From: Sphingomonas sp. Leaf407
Lineage (GTDB): Bacteria > Pseudomonadota > Alphaproteobacteria > Sphingomonadales > Sphingomonadaceae
Direction of reading: 5' to 3'
Length of the DNA: 64,000 bases
NCBI RefSeq assembly: GCF_001425385.1
Contig: NZ_LMQO01000007.1
Span: forward strand, 1-64,000
Shown: one piece after another, positions 56,601 through 64,000 of the stretch
How positions within the stretch are numbered: position 1 is the first letter of the stretch
How the letters are laid out: each line of letters starts with the position of its first letter
Program-made: the position numbers and the translations under genes
Notes under the pieces: model-generated
Database searches by the model: none
Seen by the model: the letters and a program-made list of their open reading frames with translations, nothing else
Told to the model about the DNA's origin: nothing

Positions 56601-57446
56601 CTATCGACGGGCAATCGCCCGCATCGCATCGAGCGCGATCTGGCGACCGACCGCATAGGGGCCCGGTGCCGCCACGCTCGCCCGCACGAAGCCGCGTTCG
56701 CCCGCGACATAGGGTTGCGATCCCACCGGCGGCCGGCCGGTGCTTACCGCCCGCACGACCACCTGTCCGCTCGCCAGATCGCGCCCGACGATCCGGCGGC
56801 GGCCGTCGTTCATCGCCACGACCTCCAGCGTCCATTCGGCACGGCCGAGCAGCGCCCGCGTCTCGATCGACTGGACGTTGGCGGTGTCGTTGCCCAGCGC
56901 CGTGGTGCGCAGGATCGCGGTGCGATCGATCAGGCGGACGCCGGCATCGGCCAGCGCATCGCTGAAGCCGCGTTCGATGTCGAAGTCGCGCGCCTCGTCA
57001 TCGGCCGCCGCGCGACGGCCGGGGTCGAGCGTGCGGGTGGTCGTGACCTTCTCGGCATCGATCCAGCTCGAACCGTTCGCCGTCACCTCGGTATCGGTGC
57101 CGCGCCGCCAAGCGGTTTCGCTGCGGCTGCCTGCGGCGCGTTGCTCGCCGTCGACATGCAGCCGCGTCACCTCCTCGCGCGCGCTGTCGAGGTCGACGGT
57201 CAGTTCGCGGTTCCAGAAGACGACGACCCGCGGCCGCCCCGCCGCGGCATAGGCGGCGGCAAAGCGGGTTAGTTCGATCCGCGCCGGATCGGCGGCGGCG
57301 GGCGGCGGCGGCAACGTCAGCGGCTGACCGCTGCGGGCCGTGGCATTTCCCGCCATCGGCGGCTGCCCGTCACGCCACTGGGCGGTGGCGGGAACGATGC
57401 TGAGCGCCGTGGCCATGAGCGCGATCGACAGCCGGGCTACGGTCAT
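56601..57446 (-). CDS. Secreted hypothetical protein of the LpoB/COG3014 operon
   Basis: 281 residues from ATG 57446, in an overlap with the preceding gene's stop. Signal peptide TVARLSIALMATALSIVPAT. The mature part has a Pro-rich linker, then RPRVVVFWNRELTVDLDSAR and two halves that recall CsgG/LpoB-type sheets (DIERGFSDALADAGVRLIDR, VVAMNDGRRRIVGRDLASGQ). It is the last gene of a four-gene unit of exported proteins. A role in envelope assembly is inferred from company. Confidence 0.65.
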   Translation of the reverse strand: MTVARLSIALMATALSIVPATAQWRDGQPPMAGNATARSGQPLTLPPPPAAADPARIELTRFAAAYAAAGRPRVVVFWNRELTVDLDSAREEVTRLHVDGEQRAAGSRSETAWRRGTDTEVTANGSSWIDAEKVTTTRTLDPGRRAAADDEARDFDIERGFSDALADAGVRLIDRTAILRTTALGNDTANVQSIETRALLGRAEWTLEVVAMNDGRRRIVGRDLASGQVVVRAVSTGRPPVGSQPYVAGERGFVRASVAAPGPYAVGRQIALDAMRAIARR

Positions 57447-57922
57447 TGGTCGCTGCGCAGTTCGATCAGATAATGCGCGACCGCCGTCGTTCCGATCGAG
57501 CGCTCCTGATAGGTCGCCATCGACAGCGGCGCGATATGCACCACCCGCCACACTGAGGTCGGCTCGGTCGGATACTGGCTGGCGTCGAGGAACGACGAGC
57601 GGACCTCGATCGCGAGCGGCGCCTTGGTGCAATTGACGATCCGCGCCATCACCTCCAGCGTGTCGGCGGGGGTCCGCCTGGCGAACAGCCCCTCGACTAC
57701 CACCTGTTTCCACACCCGGTCGTTCATCTGCACCGCATCCAGCGACACCGGCGTCATCGCGCGCGGCACATTGGCGACCAGCGCCGGGCCGACCGGGGCG
57801 GGCGCACGCCGCGCCGCGCCGATGCGGCATTTGAGCGGACGGTTCTCGCGCGTCTCGGCGGCGCTGCCGCCCAGCAGCGCGATACCGCCCAGCAGCAAGG
57901 TGGCGATCACGACCGGCTTCAC
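57443..57922 (-). CDS. YcfL-like (DUF1425-type) periplasmic protein
   Basis: 159 residues with a signal peptide (PVVIATLLLGGIALLGGSAA) but no lipobox Cys. The second half VVVEGLFARRTPADTLEVMA, IVNCTKAPLAIEVRSSFLD and VVHIAPLSMATYQERSI fits the immunoglobulin-like YcfL/COG5633 fold. Such genes commonly stand next to COG3014 and LpoB-like genes, as here. Overlaps of four bases on both sides show tight coupling. Possibly a regulator or partner of peptidoglycan synthesis. Confidence 0.65.
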   Translation of the reverse strand: MKPVVIATLLLGGIALLGGSAAETRENRPLKCRIGAARRAPAPVGPALVANVPRAMTPVSLDAVQMNDRVWKQVVVEGLFARRTPADTLEVMARIVNCTKAPLAIEVRSSFLDASQYPTEPTSVWRVVHIAPLSMATYQERSIGTTAVAHYLIELRSDQ

Positions 57923-59328
57923 AGCACTTGCCCTTCGAGCGCGGTGCGGAACGCCCGGTTCTTGTCGATCACCGGCTTCTTGCGCGCCTGCGACGCGGCG
58001 ACGCCGTCATCCTCGCCGACGATCGTCTTGCCATAGGCCACCGGGCGCGATCGCATCCACACGATGCTGCATGCCTTGGGGTCGGCCCGCATCGTCTGCC
58101 CGGTCAGCTCGACCGGTCCCTTCTCGCCCGCATAGGCGACCGAATAGGTCCAGTCGGGCGCGGTCGCCTTCGCCGTCGCGACCATCAGCCGGTCGGGCAG
58201 CCCGTCCCACATGCGGATGTCGGCGCGAGTCTTCATCGCCGAGGAGAACATCGAGAAGGCGAGGCCGGCCAGCGCCATATAGCCGCCCGAGGCATCGGTG
58301 CTGGTCAGCCCCTGCGTCATCAGCGCGGTGCCGAGGCTGTCGGTGCCCTGCTTCCAGTTGGCCTTGCCGTTCATCAGCCCGTCGATCGCGCGGCCGCCGC
58401 GCGTCGTCGCCTGATAAGTCACGCTGCTGGCGGGCAGCATCGCGAGCGTGGCGGGGCTGCCGCCGGCGCTGTGGGTGATGGTGGCGAGCGTCTCGGGATA
58501 GTCCGCCCCGCCCTGGAACAGCAGCTTCTGCGCCTGCGCGCCATCACGCGCCTTGACCGGGCCATTGCCCAGCTCGGCGATGAAGAGGACGTTGTCGCCT
58601 TCCCCGGGCAGCGTCAGCGCCTTCTCGTTCTTGGTGGCGAGGTCGAAGAATTCCCGCGCGGCGGTATCGCGCCCCTGACAGTGCAGGCTCCATCCGCGCA
58701 GATAGTTCATCATCGCGAAGTCGGCCTGGAACTCCTCGCCATCGGACAGCGTGTCCTGCCGCTCGGCTTCCTTGAACGCGGCATGGGCGTTGCCGTAATC
58801 GCCGGCCTGAAGATACAGCAGCCCGCGATAATAATAGGCCATGGCGCGCTCGTACGGCTCGCCCTTGTAATCCTTGTTCGCTTCGTTGTGGAACACCGAC
58901 CGCGCGGTCGCCGCCTGCGGATTGTCGGCATAGACCGCCTCGATCCGTCCCAGCGCCTGATCGAACGCCCATGCGGCATCCTTGTACAGCCCCGCCTCGA
59001 ACGCCGCGAGGCCGAGCCGCTGGAAGTTCAGCACCGCATTGCGCTCACCCCCGGTATAGAGGCTCTGGTAAAGCGGGCGCAGCTTTTCGGGCCGGGCGCC
59101 GACATAGGCGGCGATCTGGTCAGGATAGGGTCCATCGCCATATTTGGCGCGCAATTCGCGCTGCTTCTTCTCTTCCGCCTTGGCGGCGGCGCGCGCGGCC
59201 TTTTCGGCGGCCTTGGCCGCTGCCGGATCGGTGACGGGTGCGGCCGCCGGCGCGGCATCCTGCGCGGTGGCGACGGCGGTCGGTGCCAGCAGCGCGATCA
59301 GCGCGGCGGCGGTAACGAAGTGGCGCAT
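57919..59328 (-). CDS. COG3014-type periplasmic TPR protein
   Basis: 469 residues. Signal peptide (TAAALIALLAPTAVATAQ) followed by an Ala/Lys-rich helix (AKAAEKAARAAAKAEEKKQR). TPR-like region: LGLAAFEAGLYKDAAWAFDQ, AMAYYYRGLLYLQAGDYGNA and AAFKEAERQD, then NYLRGWSLHCQGRDTAAREF. The C-terminal half contains ELGNGPVKARDGAQAQKLLF, seen in COG3014 proteins. The function is unknown; the family travels with LpoB-like genes. It precedes and overlaps the YcfL-like gene. Confidence 0.72.
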   Translation of the reverse strand: MRHFVTAAALIALLAPTAVATAQDAAPAAAPVTDPAAAKAAEKAARAAAKAEEKKQRELRAKYGDGPYPDQIAAYVGARPEKLRPLYQSLYTGGERNAVLNFQRLGLAAFEAGLYKDAAWAFDQALGRIEAVYADNPQAATARSVFHNEANKDYKGEPYERAMAYYYRGLLYLQAGDYGNAHAAFKEAERQDTLSDGEEFQADFAMMNYLRGWSLHCQGRDTAAREFFDLATKNEKALTLPGEGDNVLFIAELGNGPVKARDGAQAQKLLFQGGADYPETLATITHSAGGSPATLAMLPASSVTYQATTRGGRAIDGLMNGKANWKQGTDSLGTALMTQGLTSTDASGGYMALAGLAFSMFSSAMKTRADIRMWDGLPDRLMVATAKATAPDWTYSVAYAGEKGPVELTGQTMRADPKACSIVWMRSRPVAYGKTIVGEDDGVAASQARKKPVIDKNRAFRTALEGQVL

Positions 59329-59353
59329 GGTATATCCCCCCGGATAGACGTGG

Positions 59354-59986
59354 TCAGCGGTAAACGATGTCGTCGCCTGCGGCGCGCAGGATCACATAGG
59401 GCTGGCTGGTCCATGGCAGATCGCCGGTTTCCAGATCGACCAGTTCGAAGACCACCTGCGTGCGGCGCTGGACGAGGCCCGATTTCGTATCGCGCGAGTC
59501 CAGCGAGCTCATCTTGCCGATCAACTGATAATCGACCCCCGACACGCCCTGCGTCATGCCGCGCGTGCCGCCATCGGCGACGCCGGTGCGCTTGAGCTCG
59601 CGCTCGCGCATCACGATGTCCATCGATTCCCGGCTGACGAAGCGGATCCGCCCCGCCGCCGCGCGGCTGAGGCTGGCGCGCAGCGAGCCGGTCAGCATGT
59701 CGCGGTCGATCCGCTGCGAGCTGTCGTTGTAGAATTTCTCGCTGTCGATGACGACGCGCGGCGGGGTAGGCGTACCGACGATGTCGGGGCGCGACATCAG
59801 CTCGCGCATCACCTGATCGGCCATCATGTCGATGTCGCGCGATTCCAGCCCCACGCCGAAGATCGCGCCGCGCCCGGTCGGATCAAGCTCGGTCGCCTGC
59901 GTACCACGCCGGTTGCGCTGGGCCGAGGCCGGCATGGCGACCAGCGCCACGGCGGCGATTGTGCCCATGATGATCGATCCGCGCAT
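59354..59986 (-). CDS. LpoB-like penicillin-binding-protein activator family protein
   Basis: 210 residues from ATG 59986. Signal peptide (GSIIMGTIAAVALVAMPASA) without a lipobox, unlike E. coli LpoB, so it would be soluble in the periplasm. The core has PPRVVIDSEKFYNDSSQRID, LTGSLRASLSRAAAGRIRFV, ISMD-type strands and GVDYQLIGKMSSLDSRD, then QVVFELVDLETGDLPWTSQP, the COG3417/PF13036 pattern. LpoB activates PBP1b. The role here is inferred. It is the first gene of the four-gene exported-protein unit. Confidence 0.75.
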   Translation of the reverse strand: MRGSIIMGTIAAVALVAMPASAQRNRRGTQATELDPTGRGAIFGVGLESRDIDMMADQVMRELMSRPDIVGTPTPPRVVIDSEKFYNDSSQRIDRDMLTGSLRASLSRAAAGRIRFVSRESMDIVMRERELKRTGVADGGTRGMTQGVSGVDYQLIGKMSSLDSRDTKSGLVQRRTQVVFELVDLETGDLPWTSQPYVILRAAGDDIVYR

Positions 59987-60114
59987 ATGCTCCCCCGAAC
60001 TGCCTTTGCCGCGCTCTCCCCGGAGCGCAGCGGCGTTGCCCCGCCCCGGGTCTGCGCGCACCCGGCCCTGCCGCGCCATACGCCATCTGGCGTATGGCGC
60101 GGCGATGCGGACGG

Positions 60115-60783
60115 TCACGCCGGCCCCATCCGTGCCAGCAGCGCGATCAGATCGGACTGGCGCGACACCCCGGTCTTGGCGAACATCCGGCGCAGATGGA
60201 CGCGCAGCGTCGTCGCCCGGCAATCGCGCGCCGCCGCCGCGGATTCGAGCGAATGGCCGCTGGTCAGCAACGCCGCCAGCGCGGCTTCGCTGGGGGTCAG
60301 GGCGAATGCCTCGCGCCACAGCGACGGGGCCGGGGCCGGACGGCGCGCGGGATCGATCAGCGTCACGATCGCGGCGGCACGCGCCGTCCGCTCCCGCGCC
60401 TCGATGCGGCGGATCACGACGATCAGCGGCGTCCGGCCGACCGGACGGCAGCAGCGCACCGCCGCCGTATCGGCACCGCCCGTCACCACCCGGGCGATCG
60501 CCGCGTCGAGCCATCCCTGATCGCCCGGGGCCACCGTCCGCAACATGGCACGCGGCAGCGCGCCAGACAGCGTCACCCCGTCGCTCCCTCCCGCAATCGC
60601 GACGAACGCCCCGGCCGCGACGACCACCTCGCCGGCCTCGCCCAGCAGCGCCGCCGGCTCGACCATCGCCTCGACACGCCCCTGCCATGCCGAGCTGCCG
60701 CGATCGTCGAGCGCATCACCGCCCGGTACGTCCATCCGGGTGCGCTCGAATATCGCCACCCCCGCCCATGTTCCGTCGGCCAC
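60115..60783 (-). CDS. LuxR-family transcriptional regulator
   Basis: 222 residues. The C-terminal LuxR/GerE-type HTH is visible: LTPSEAALAALLTSGHSLES then AAAARDCRATTLRVHLRRMF and AKTGVSRQSDLIALL. The N-terminal 150 residues have no clear receiver or autoinducer domain. They contain a PAS-like strand pattern, so the signal is unknown. It lies 128 bases upstream of the LpoB-like operon on the same strand and may control it. Confidence 0.8.
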   Translation of the reverse strand: MADGTWAGVAIFERTRMDVPGGDALDDRGSSAWQGRVEAMVEPAALLGEAGEVVVAAGAFVAIAGGSDGVTLSGALPRAMLRTVAPGDQGWLDAAIARVVTGGADTAAVRCCRPVGRTPLIVVIRRIEARERTARAAAIVTLIDPARRPAPAPSLWREAFALTPSEAALAALLTSGHSLESAAAARDCRATTLRVHLRRMFAKTGVSRQSDLIALLARMGPA

Positions 60784-60885
60784 CGCGTTCCCCCCGCTGC
60801 CTGATGGCTACAAGGGGTAGCGGCATCGGTGGCGCGGCGGGGGTCGCAATGCGTCGCAAGCCATCGCAATAGGTCGCGGGAACCC

Positions 60886-62379
60886 TTATTCGGGTTCGAT
60901 CCGTTCCTGTCGCAGTCTGCCCAGCGCGGCGATCAACGCGGCGTCGCCACGCCAGCGGTCGCGAATGTGGCGGACGAAACCCGCCGCCCCCCAGCGTTCG
61001 CCATGGGTGCGGGCGTCATCGAGGATCGCGCCAAGCTGGCCCCGTTCGCCGGCAAGGCTCGCCACGAACGCCGGCCAGCTATGGTCGGGACGTTCGGCGC
61101 TCTGGGTATAGGACAGCGCGCGGCTGAGCATCACCGCATAGGTCGCGGCATACCGGCCATCGCTCGTCGCGGCATCGATCGCCAGCGTCCGGTCGATCGC
61201 CGCGCTATAGGCGATCAGCTCGCGTTCGGCGCGGGCCTGCGCCCGGGCGCGCAGATGCAGCGCATAGCCCGCAAGGTCGCCCCCGGCCAAGGCGACGATG
61301 CTGAGCGCGTCATGCGCGCTCGACAGCATCGGCTGCCGCCGCGCGACGTCGTCGAGCATCTGCCGCGCCTCGCCCACGCGGCCTGCCATCCACAGCCCCC
61401 AGCCATAATCGGCCAGCAGATAGGGCGCGCCCGGCGCCAGCATCCGCGCCGCATTAAACTCGCGCGCGGCGGCGGCATCCTCGCCATTGTCGGCAAGGAT
61501 ATTGGCATACCATAGATGCGCCAGCGGATCGCGCGGACCGTTGGCGACCGCCCGGCGGAACACGACCCCGGCGCGTACCGGGTCACGGTCGCACCAATAG
61601 GCGGCGACCCCTTCGACCCGATCGGCGACGACCGATCGCGGCATCACCGCACGCGCCGCATCCGCCGCACGGCGCGCCTCGGCGAAGGCGACCGCATCGG
61701 GTGTCGATCCGAACTCGCGCGCCAGCAGCCATGCCTCGGCCAGCGATTCCTGCACGCCGGCATGATCGGGGTGGCGCGTCGCGATTGCCCGCAACACCGG
61801 GATCGCGCGGGCGAGGCGCGCGCCATCGCGCAGCGCCACATCGTCGCGCGCGGTGACGTAGCGGGCCATCGTCGCATCGGACAGCGCCCCTCCCCCGGCA
61901 CCGCGCCACTGCCATGCCGCCAGCGCTCCGCCGCCCAGCGCGATCAGCCCCAGCGCCGCACCCCGGCGCGACCAGCGCGATGGTGGCAGCAAAGGCATTG
62001 CGACGATGGGGGGAGCTGTCGGTGGATCGTTCGGCGGCAATTCGGCGACCATCCCGGCCCCCTGCCCCGCCATCCACGCATCGAGTTCGTGCGCCAGTGC
62101 ATAGACGCTGCGGCTCTTGCCACCGGGCAGCGCATGGACCGGCAGGCCACGGTCCCCCGCCCAACGGATCGCGGTCGAGCGGTCGCGGCCGAGATAGGCG
62201 GCGATCGACTTCCACCCGTCGATGCGATGGTCCCCAGGCTTCTCCACCCCGTCTACGGCCCCGTTTTCCAACGCAGCCCCCGCTGCGACGGCCAAGCCAT
62301 AGGATGGGCCGCCGGATCGATCCAGCGCGTATTGATTGCCTTTGTACCGGGGCACCAACTTGTCGGATTGTCGACACAT
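60886..62379 (-). CDS. HTH - membrane helix - TPR protein
   Basis: Up to 497 residues. An N-terminal MerR/excisionase-like HTH has DGWKSIAAYLGRDRSTAIRW and GLPVHALPGGKSRSVYALAH. One membrane helix follows (GAALGLIALGGGALAAWQW), then a periplasmic TPR-like region (IPVLRAIATRHPDHAGVQES, AREFNAARMLAPGAPYLLAD, GWGLWMAGRVGEARQMLDDV). Such proteins resemble CadC-type membrane regulators. The ATG at 62379 lies inside an inverted repeat; TTG 62271 with GGGGG upstream or GTG 62247 may be the true start. Confidence 0.7.
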   Translation of the reverse strand: MCRQSDKLVPRYKGNQYALDRSGGPSYGLAVAAGAALENGAVDGVEKPGDHRIDGWKSIAAYLGRDRSTAIRWAGDRGLPVHALPGGKSRSVYALAHELDAWMAGQGAGMVAELPPNDPPTAPPIVAMPLLPPSRWSRRGAALGLIALGGGALAAWQWRGAGGGALSDATMARYVTARDDVALRDGARLARAIPVLRAIATRHPDHAGVQESLAEAWLLAREFGSTPDAVAFAEARRAADAARAVMPRSVVADRVEGVAAYWCDRDPVRAGVVFRRAVANGPRDPLAHLWYANILADNGEDAAAAREFNAARMLAPGAPYLLADYGWGLWMAGRVGEARQMLDDVARRQPMLSSAHDALSIVALAGGDLAGYALHLRARAQARAERELIAYSAAIDRTLAIDAATSDGRYAATYAVMLSRALSYTQSAERPDHSWPAFVASLAGERGQLGAILDDARTHGERWGAAGFVRHIRDRWRGDAALIAALGRLRQERIEPE

Positions 62380-62398
62380 CGACAAATCGACAAGTTGG
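62355..62398. promoter_or_regulatory. 20-base near-perfect inverted repeat with TGTCGA motifs
   Basis: Arms 62355-62374 and 62379-62398 differ at two positions around a CACA centre. Each contains TTGTCG/TGTCGA units also found upstream of parA. It sits just downstream of the RHH gene stop and at the front of the HTH-TPR gene. It could be a partition site, an operator or a hairpin terminator. Confidence 0.55.
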
Positions 62399-62411
62399 TG
62401 AAGGTCGGCGG

Positions 62412-62669
62412 CTACTCCCCGACCGGGCTCTCGCCATATTTGCGCAGCACGTCGTTGAACGCCTCGGCCATCAGCGCCTGCAGGCTGCGGTCTTGCCTCC
62501 GGGCCAGCATGTGCATCGACAGCGACATTTCGGGGGTGAAGAAGCCGGCGATCTGCTTGCGCCCTGCCCGGCTCGGGACGGCGGCGGGTTTCGTCTCGGA
62601 CGGCGGGGCCGCGACCGGCTCGGGCAAGATCCGCGCGCGCAGATTGGCGAAACTCGGCTTGCGGCTCAT
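62412..62669 (-). CDS. Small ribbon-helix-helix partition partner (ParB-type role)
   Basis: 85 residues. The N-terminal half is Pro/Ala-rich and disordered. The C-terminal half, RAGRKQIAGFFTPEMSLSMH then MLARRQDRSLQALMAEAFND, has the strand-helix-helix pattern of RHH proteins. The ATGA overlap with parA gives the type Ib layout, where a small RHH protein binds centromere repeats and stimulates ParA. It probably binds the TGTCGA-type sites around the operon and represses it. Confidence 0.75.
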   Translation of the reverse strand: MSRKPSFANLRARILPEPVAAPPSETKPAAVPSRAGRKQIAGFFTPEMSLSMHMLARRQDRSLQALMAEAFNDVLRKYGESPVGE

Positions 62670-63319
62670 GCGCGGATCTTTCTGAAACGGGGAACACCCA
62701 TGTCGAGCTGTCGACATGTCCACTTGTAGAGCGCGCGAACCTCGTCCGCCGCCTTGCCCTCGCCATCGCTCTCCAGCACGGTGCGCCCTTCGGCGCTGGC
62801 GTGGCGATAGGCGGCGCGATCGGGCAGCAGCATCGGGCAGGGCGGCGTGCCGAAGCTCTCCACCAGTTCGCCCGCTTCCTGATACACCCGCGGTGCATTG
62901 GGCGGCCCGGCGGTGAAGACGACGAAGGCGGGCTTGCGCAGCAGTTGCACCAGCTTGGCGCTGGTCTGGATCGCCGACAGGTCGAACGCGCTCGGCCGGC
63001 ATGGGATCAGCACCAGATCGGCGATCTCGACCGCCGCGCGTGCCGCGCTGTCGGCATGCGGTGGCGTGTCGATCACGATCACTTCGGCACCCTGTTCGCG
63101 CGCGGCGGCGACCTTGGCGGCGAGGCGGGGCGGGGGGCTGTCGATCACTTCGGGCGGGGCATCACCGCGCCATGCCGCCCATTGGCTGGCGGTCGCCTGC
63201 GGATCGGTATCGATGACGAGCGCCACCTTGCCCGACGCCTGCGCCGCGGCGGCGAGATGGAGCGCGAGCGTGGTCTTGCCCGCGCCACCCTTCTGACTGA
63301 TGATCGCGATGGTCGTCAT
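62666..63319 (-). CDS. parA: ParA-family partition ATPase (type Ib)
   Basis: 217 residues. Deviant Walker A at residues 8-17 (SQKGGAGKTTLALHLAAAAQ), then VALVIDTDPQATASQWAAW and VIVIDTPPHADSAARAA (Walker B region). It lacks the N-terminal HTH of type Ia proteins, so it is a short type Ib ParA. It separates plasmid copies by forming ATP-dependent gradients on the nucleoid. Together with the coupled RHH gene and the neighbouring replication-like gene it marks a plasmid maintenance region. Confidence 0.9.
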   Translation of the reverse strand: MTTIAIISQKGGAGKTTLALHLAAAAQASGKVALVIDTDPQATASQWAAWRGDAPPEVIDSPPPRLAAKVAAAREQGAEVIVIDTPPHADSAARAAVEIADLVLIPCRPSAFDLSAIQTSAKLVQLLRKPAFVVFTAGPPNAPRVYQEAGELVESFGTPPCPMLLPDRAAYRHASAEGRTVLESDGEGKAADEVRALYKWTCRQLDMGVPRFRKIRA

Positions 63320-63334
63320 GTCGGATGCTATAGG

Positions 63335-63350
63335 TGTCGACAGGTCGACA
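63335..63350. promoter_or_regulatory. Tandem TGTCGACA / GGTCGACA sites upstream of parA
   Basis: Two eight-base sites in direct succession, 16 bases before the parA ATG. A further TGTCGG is at the ATG itself. Similar motifs occur at 62701-62727 and 62355-62398. A centromere or operator for the RHH partner is the likely function. Confidence 0.6.
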
Positions 63351-63385
63351 ATGCAACACGCGATGCCGCTGGTGAGGATATGCCG

Positions 63386-64000
63386 TCAGTCCCGCTTGCT
63401 CTCGCCGGAGAGCATTGCCCCGGCAACGCCGGGGCTTCCCCGTTTCTGTTTTGGGGTTTTCCGTTTGTAACCGTCGGCACTTTTGCTTCCATCGTTCAAG
63501 ATAATCCGGCGACCGGTACGGTCGACGTCCGAACTTCCCCTATCAATAGATTTCGAGAGTGGTTCAGGATGGAAATGAGACTCGCACTCGGCACGATCGA
63601 CTGCCGCACCTAACCGGGCGAGCATCGCACCCAGCTCACCGCTGACACTCGCTTCGGCCAGTTCCCGACAGGTAAGCGTCGCCAGCATCGCCGCATGCCC
63701 GGCTGCGCGCTCGGCCTGGTGTTGTGCGACATCGTCGGGGAGCGGCACGGCCTGAAACCGGCGCGGGAGCAGCCGCAACAGTGCGGCCGGGCGCAGCGCG
63801 CGGTAGATATTCGAGGTCTGGCGATAGCGCGCCTCGCCATCGACGCCGCGACAGAAGCGCCGTTGCCGCTGGAGGAAACCGGCCGCTTCGAGCAGGTTGA
63901 GCGCCCGCGCCACCGTCGCCCGGCCGAGCGCGGTCGCCTTGGCCAGATGGTCGTAGCTCGGGAACACCTTGCCGGCGTTCAGCCGGGCAAGCGTGCAGAT
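63386..64000 (-). CDS. HTH protein resembling plasmid replication initiators (partial, 5' end outside window)
   Basis: The frame is open to the window edge and at least 205 codons are visible. The start of the visible part, ICTLARLNAGKVFPSYDHLA then KATALGRATVARALNLLEAA and GFLQRQRRF, is a winged-HTH module as found in RepA-type initiators of alphaproteobacterial plasmids. The C-terminal 80 residues are polar and Lys/Arg-rich. It is divergent in function but neighbouring in place to parA. A transcription regulator is the alternative reading. Confidence 0.6.
   Translation of the reverse strand: MCTLARLNAGKVFPSYDHLAKATALGRATVARALNLLEAAGFLQRQRRFCRGVDGEARYRQTSNIYRALRPAALLRLLPRRFQAVPLPDDVAQHQAERAAGHAAMLATLTCRELAEASVSGELGAMLARLGAAVDRAECESHFHPEPLSKSIDRGSSDVDRTGRRIILNDGSKSADGYKRKTPKQKRGSPGVAGAMLSGESKRD

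Noticed and set aside
57928..59595. 555-codon plus-strand ORF opposite the TPR protein
   Set aside because: It is long only because stop codons are rare in GC-rich antisense DNA. Composition is Arg/Gly/Ala-biased and no family is visible, while the minus strand gives a signal peptide and TPR.

Overview
The window is GC-rich DNA from an alphaproteobacterium, most probably a Sphingomonadaceae member (Sphingomonas type). This follows from protein similarity as I recognise it and from sphingan-like exopolysaccharide (EPS) gene content; no database search was run. The right end carries a short ParA, a ribbon-helix-helix partner and an HTH protein resembling plasmid replication genes. Around 50-51.5 kb lie remnants of a conjugation locus. 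The replicon is therefore probably a megaplasmid or chromid, or a chromosome segment that absorbed plasmid DNA.

Region 1 (1-26.5 kb) is a large EPS locus. It holds the end of galU, an O-acyltransferase, an undecaprenyl-phosphate priming transferase, several GT4 glycosyltransferases, an O-acetyltransferase, gmd and an rmd-like gene (GDP-6-deoxyhexose), a Wzy/ligase-like protein, Wza-type and Wzc-type export proteins, a TPR protein, a flippase coupled to a Tat-exported beta-helix protein, rmlCBDA (dTDP-L-rhamnose), one more GT4 and a second flippase. Together they would make nucleotide sugars, build the repeat unit on a lipid carrier, flip it, polymerise it and export it.

Region 2 (26.5-33 kb) is an accessory block: hipBA with palindromic operators, a YqiJ/YqiK (flotillin) pair, a decayed antitoxin fragment, a serine recombinase, msrA and an exonuclease-BRCT gene broken by an in-frame stop.

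Region 3 (33-47 kb) is a second polysaccharide cluster with a more patchwork look. It has a DUF1972-type glycosyltransferase, an IS5 copy, a secreted protein, a Wzy-like polymerase, an FrhB-like iron-sulfur protein, a GT2, a pyruvyl-transferase-family protein, a GT4, an rmlB fragment, an acetyltransferase, a third flippase and a decayed second copy of the DUF1972-type gene.

Region 4 (47-53 kb) is an insertion-sequence graveyard (IS630, IS66, IS3, IS256 and IS5 types) that has destroyed a traD-like coupling gene.

Region 5 (53-60.8 kb) contains small hypothetical genes, an aldehyde dehydrogenase, a secreted-protein operon of LpoB/COG3014/YcfL type and a LuxR-type regulator. Region 6 (60.8-64 kb) contains an HTH-membrane-TPR protein, the partition genes with repeated TGTCGA-type sites, and the replication-like gene cut by the window end.
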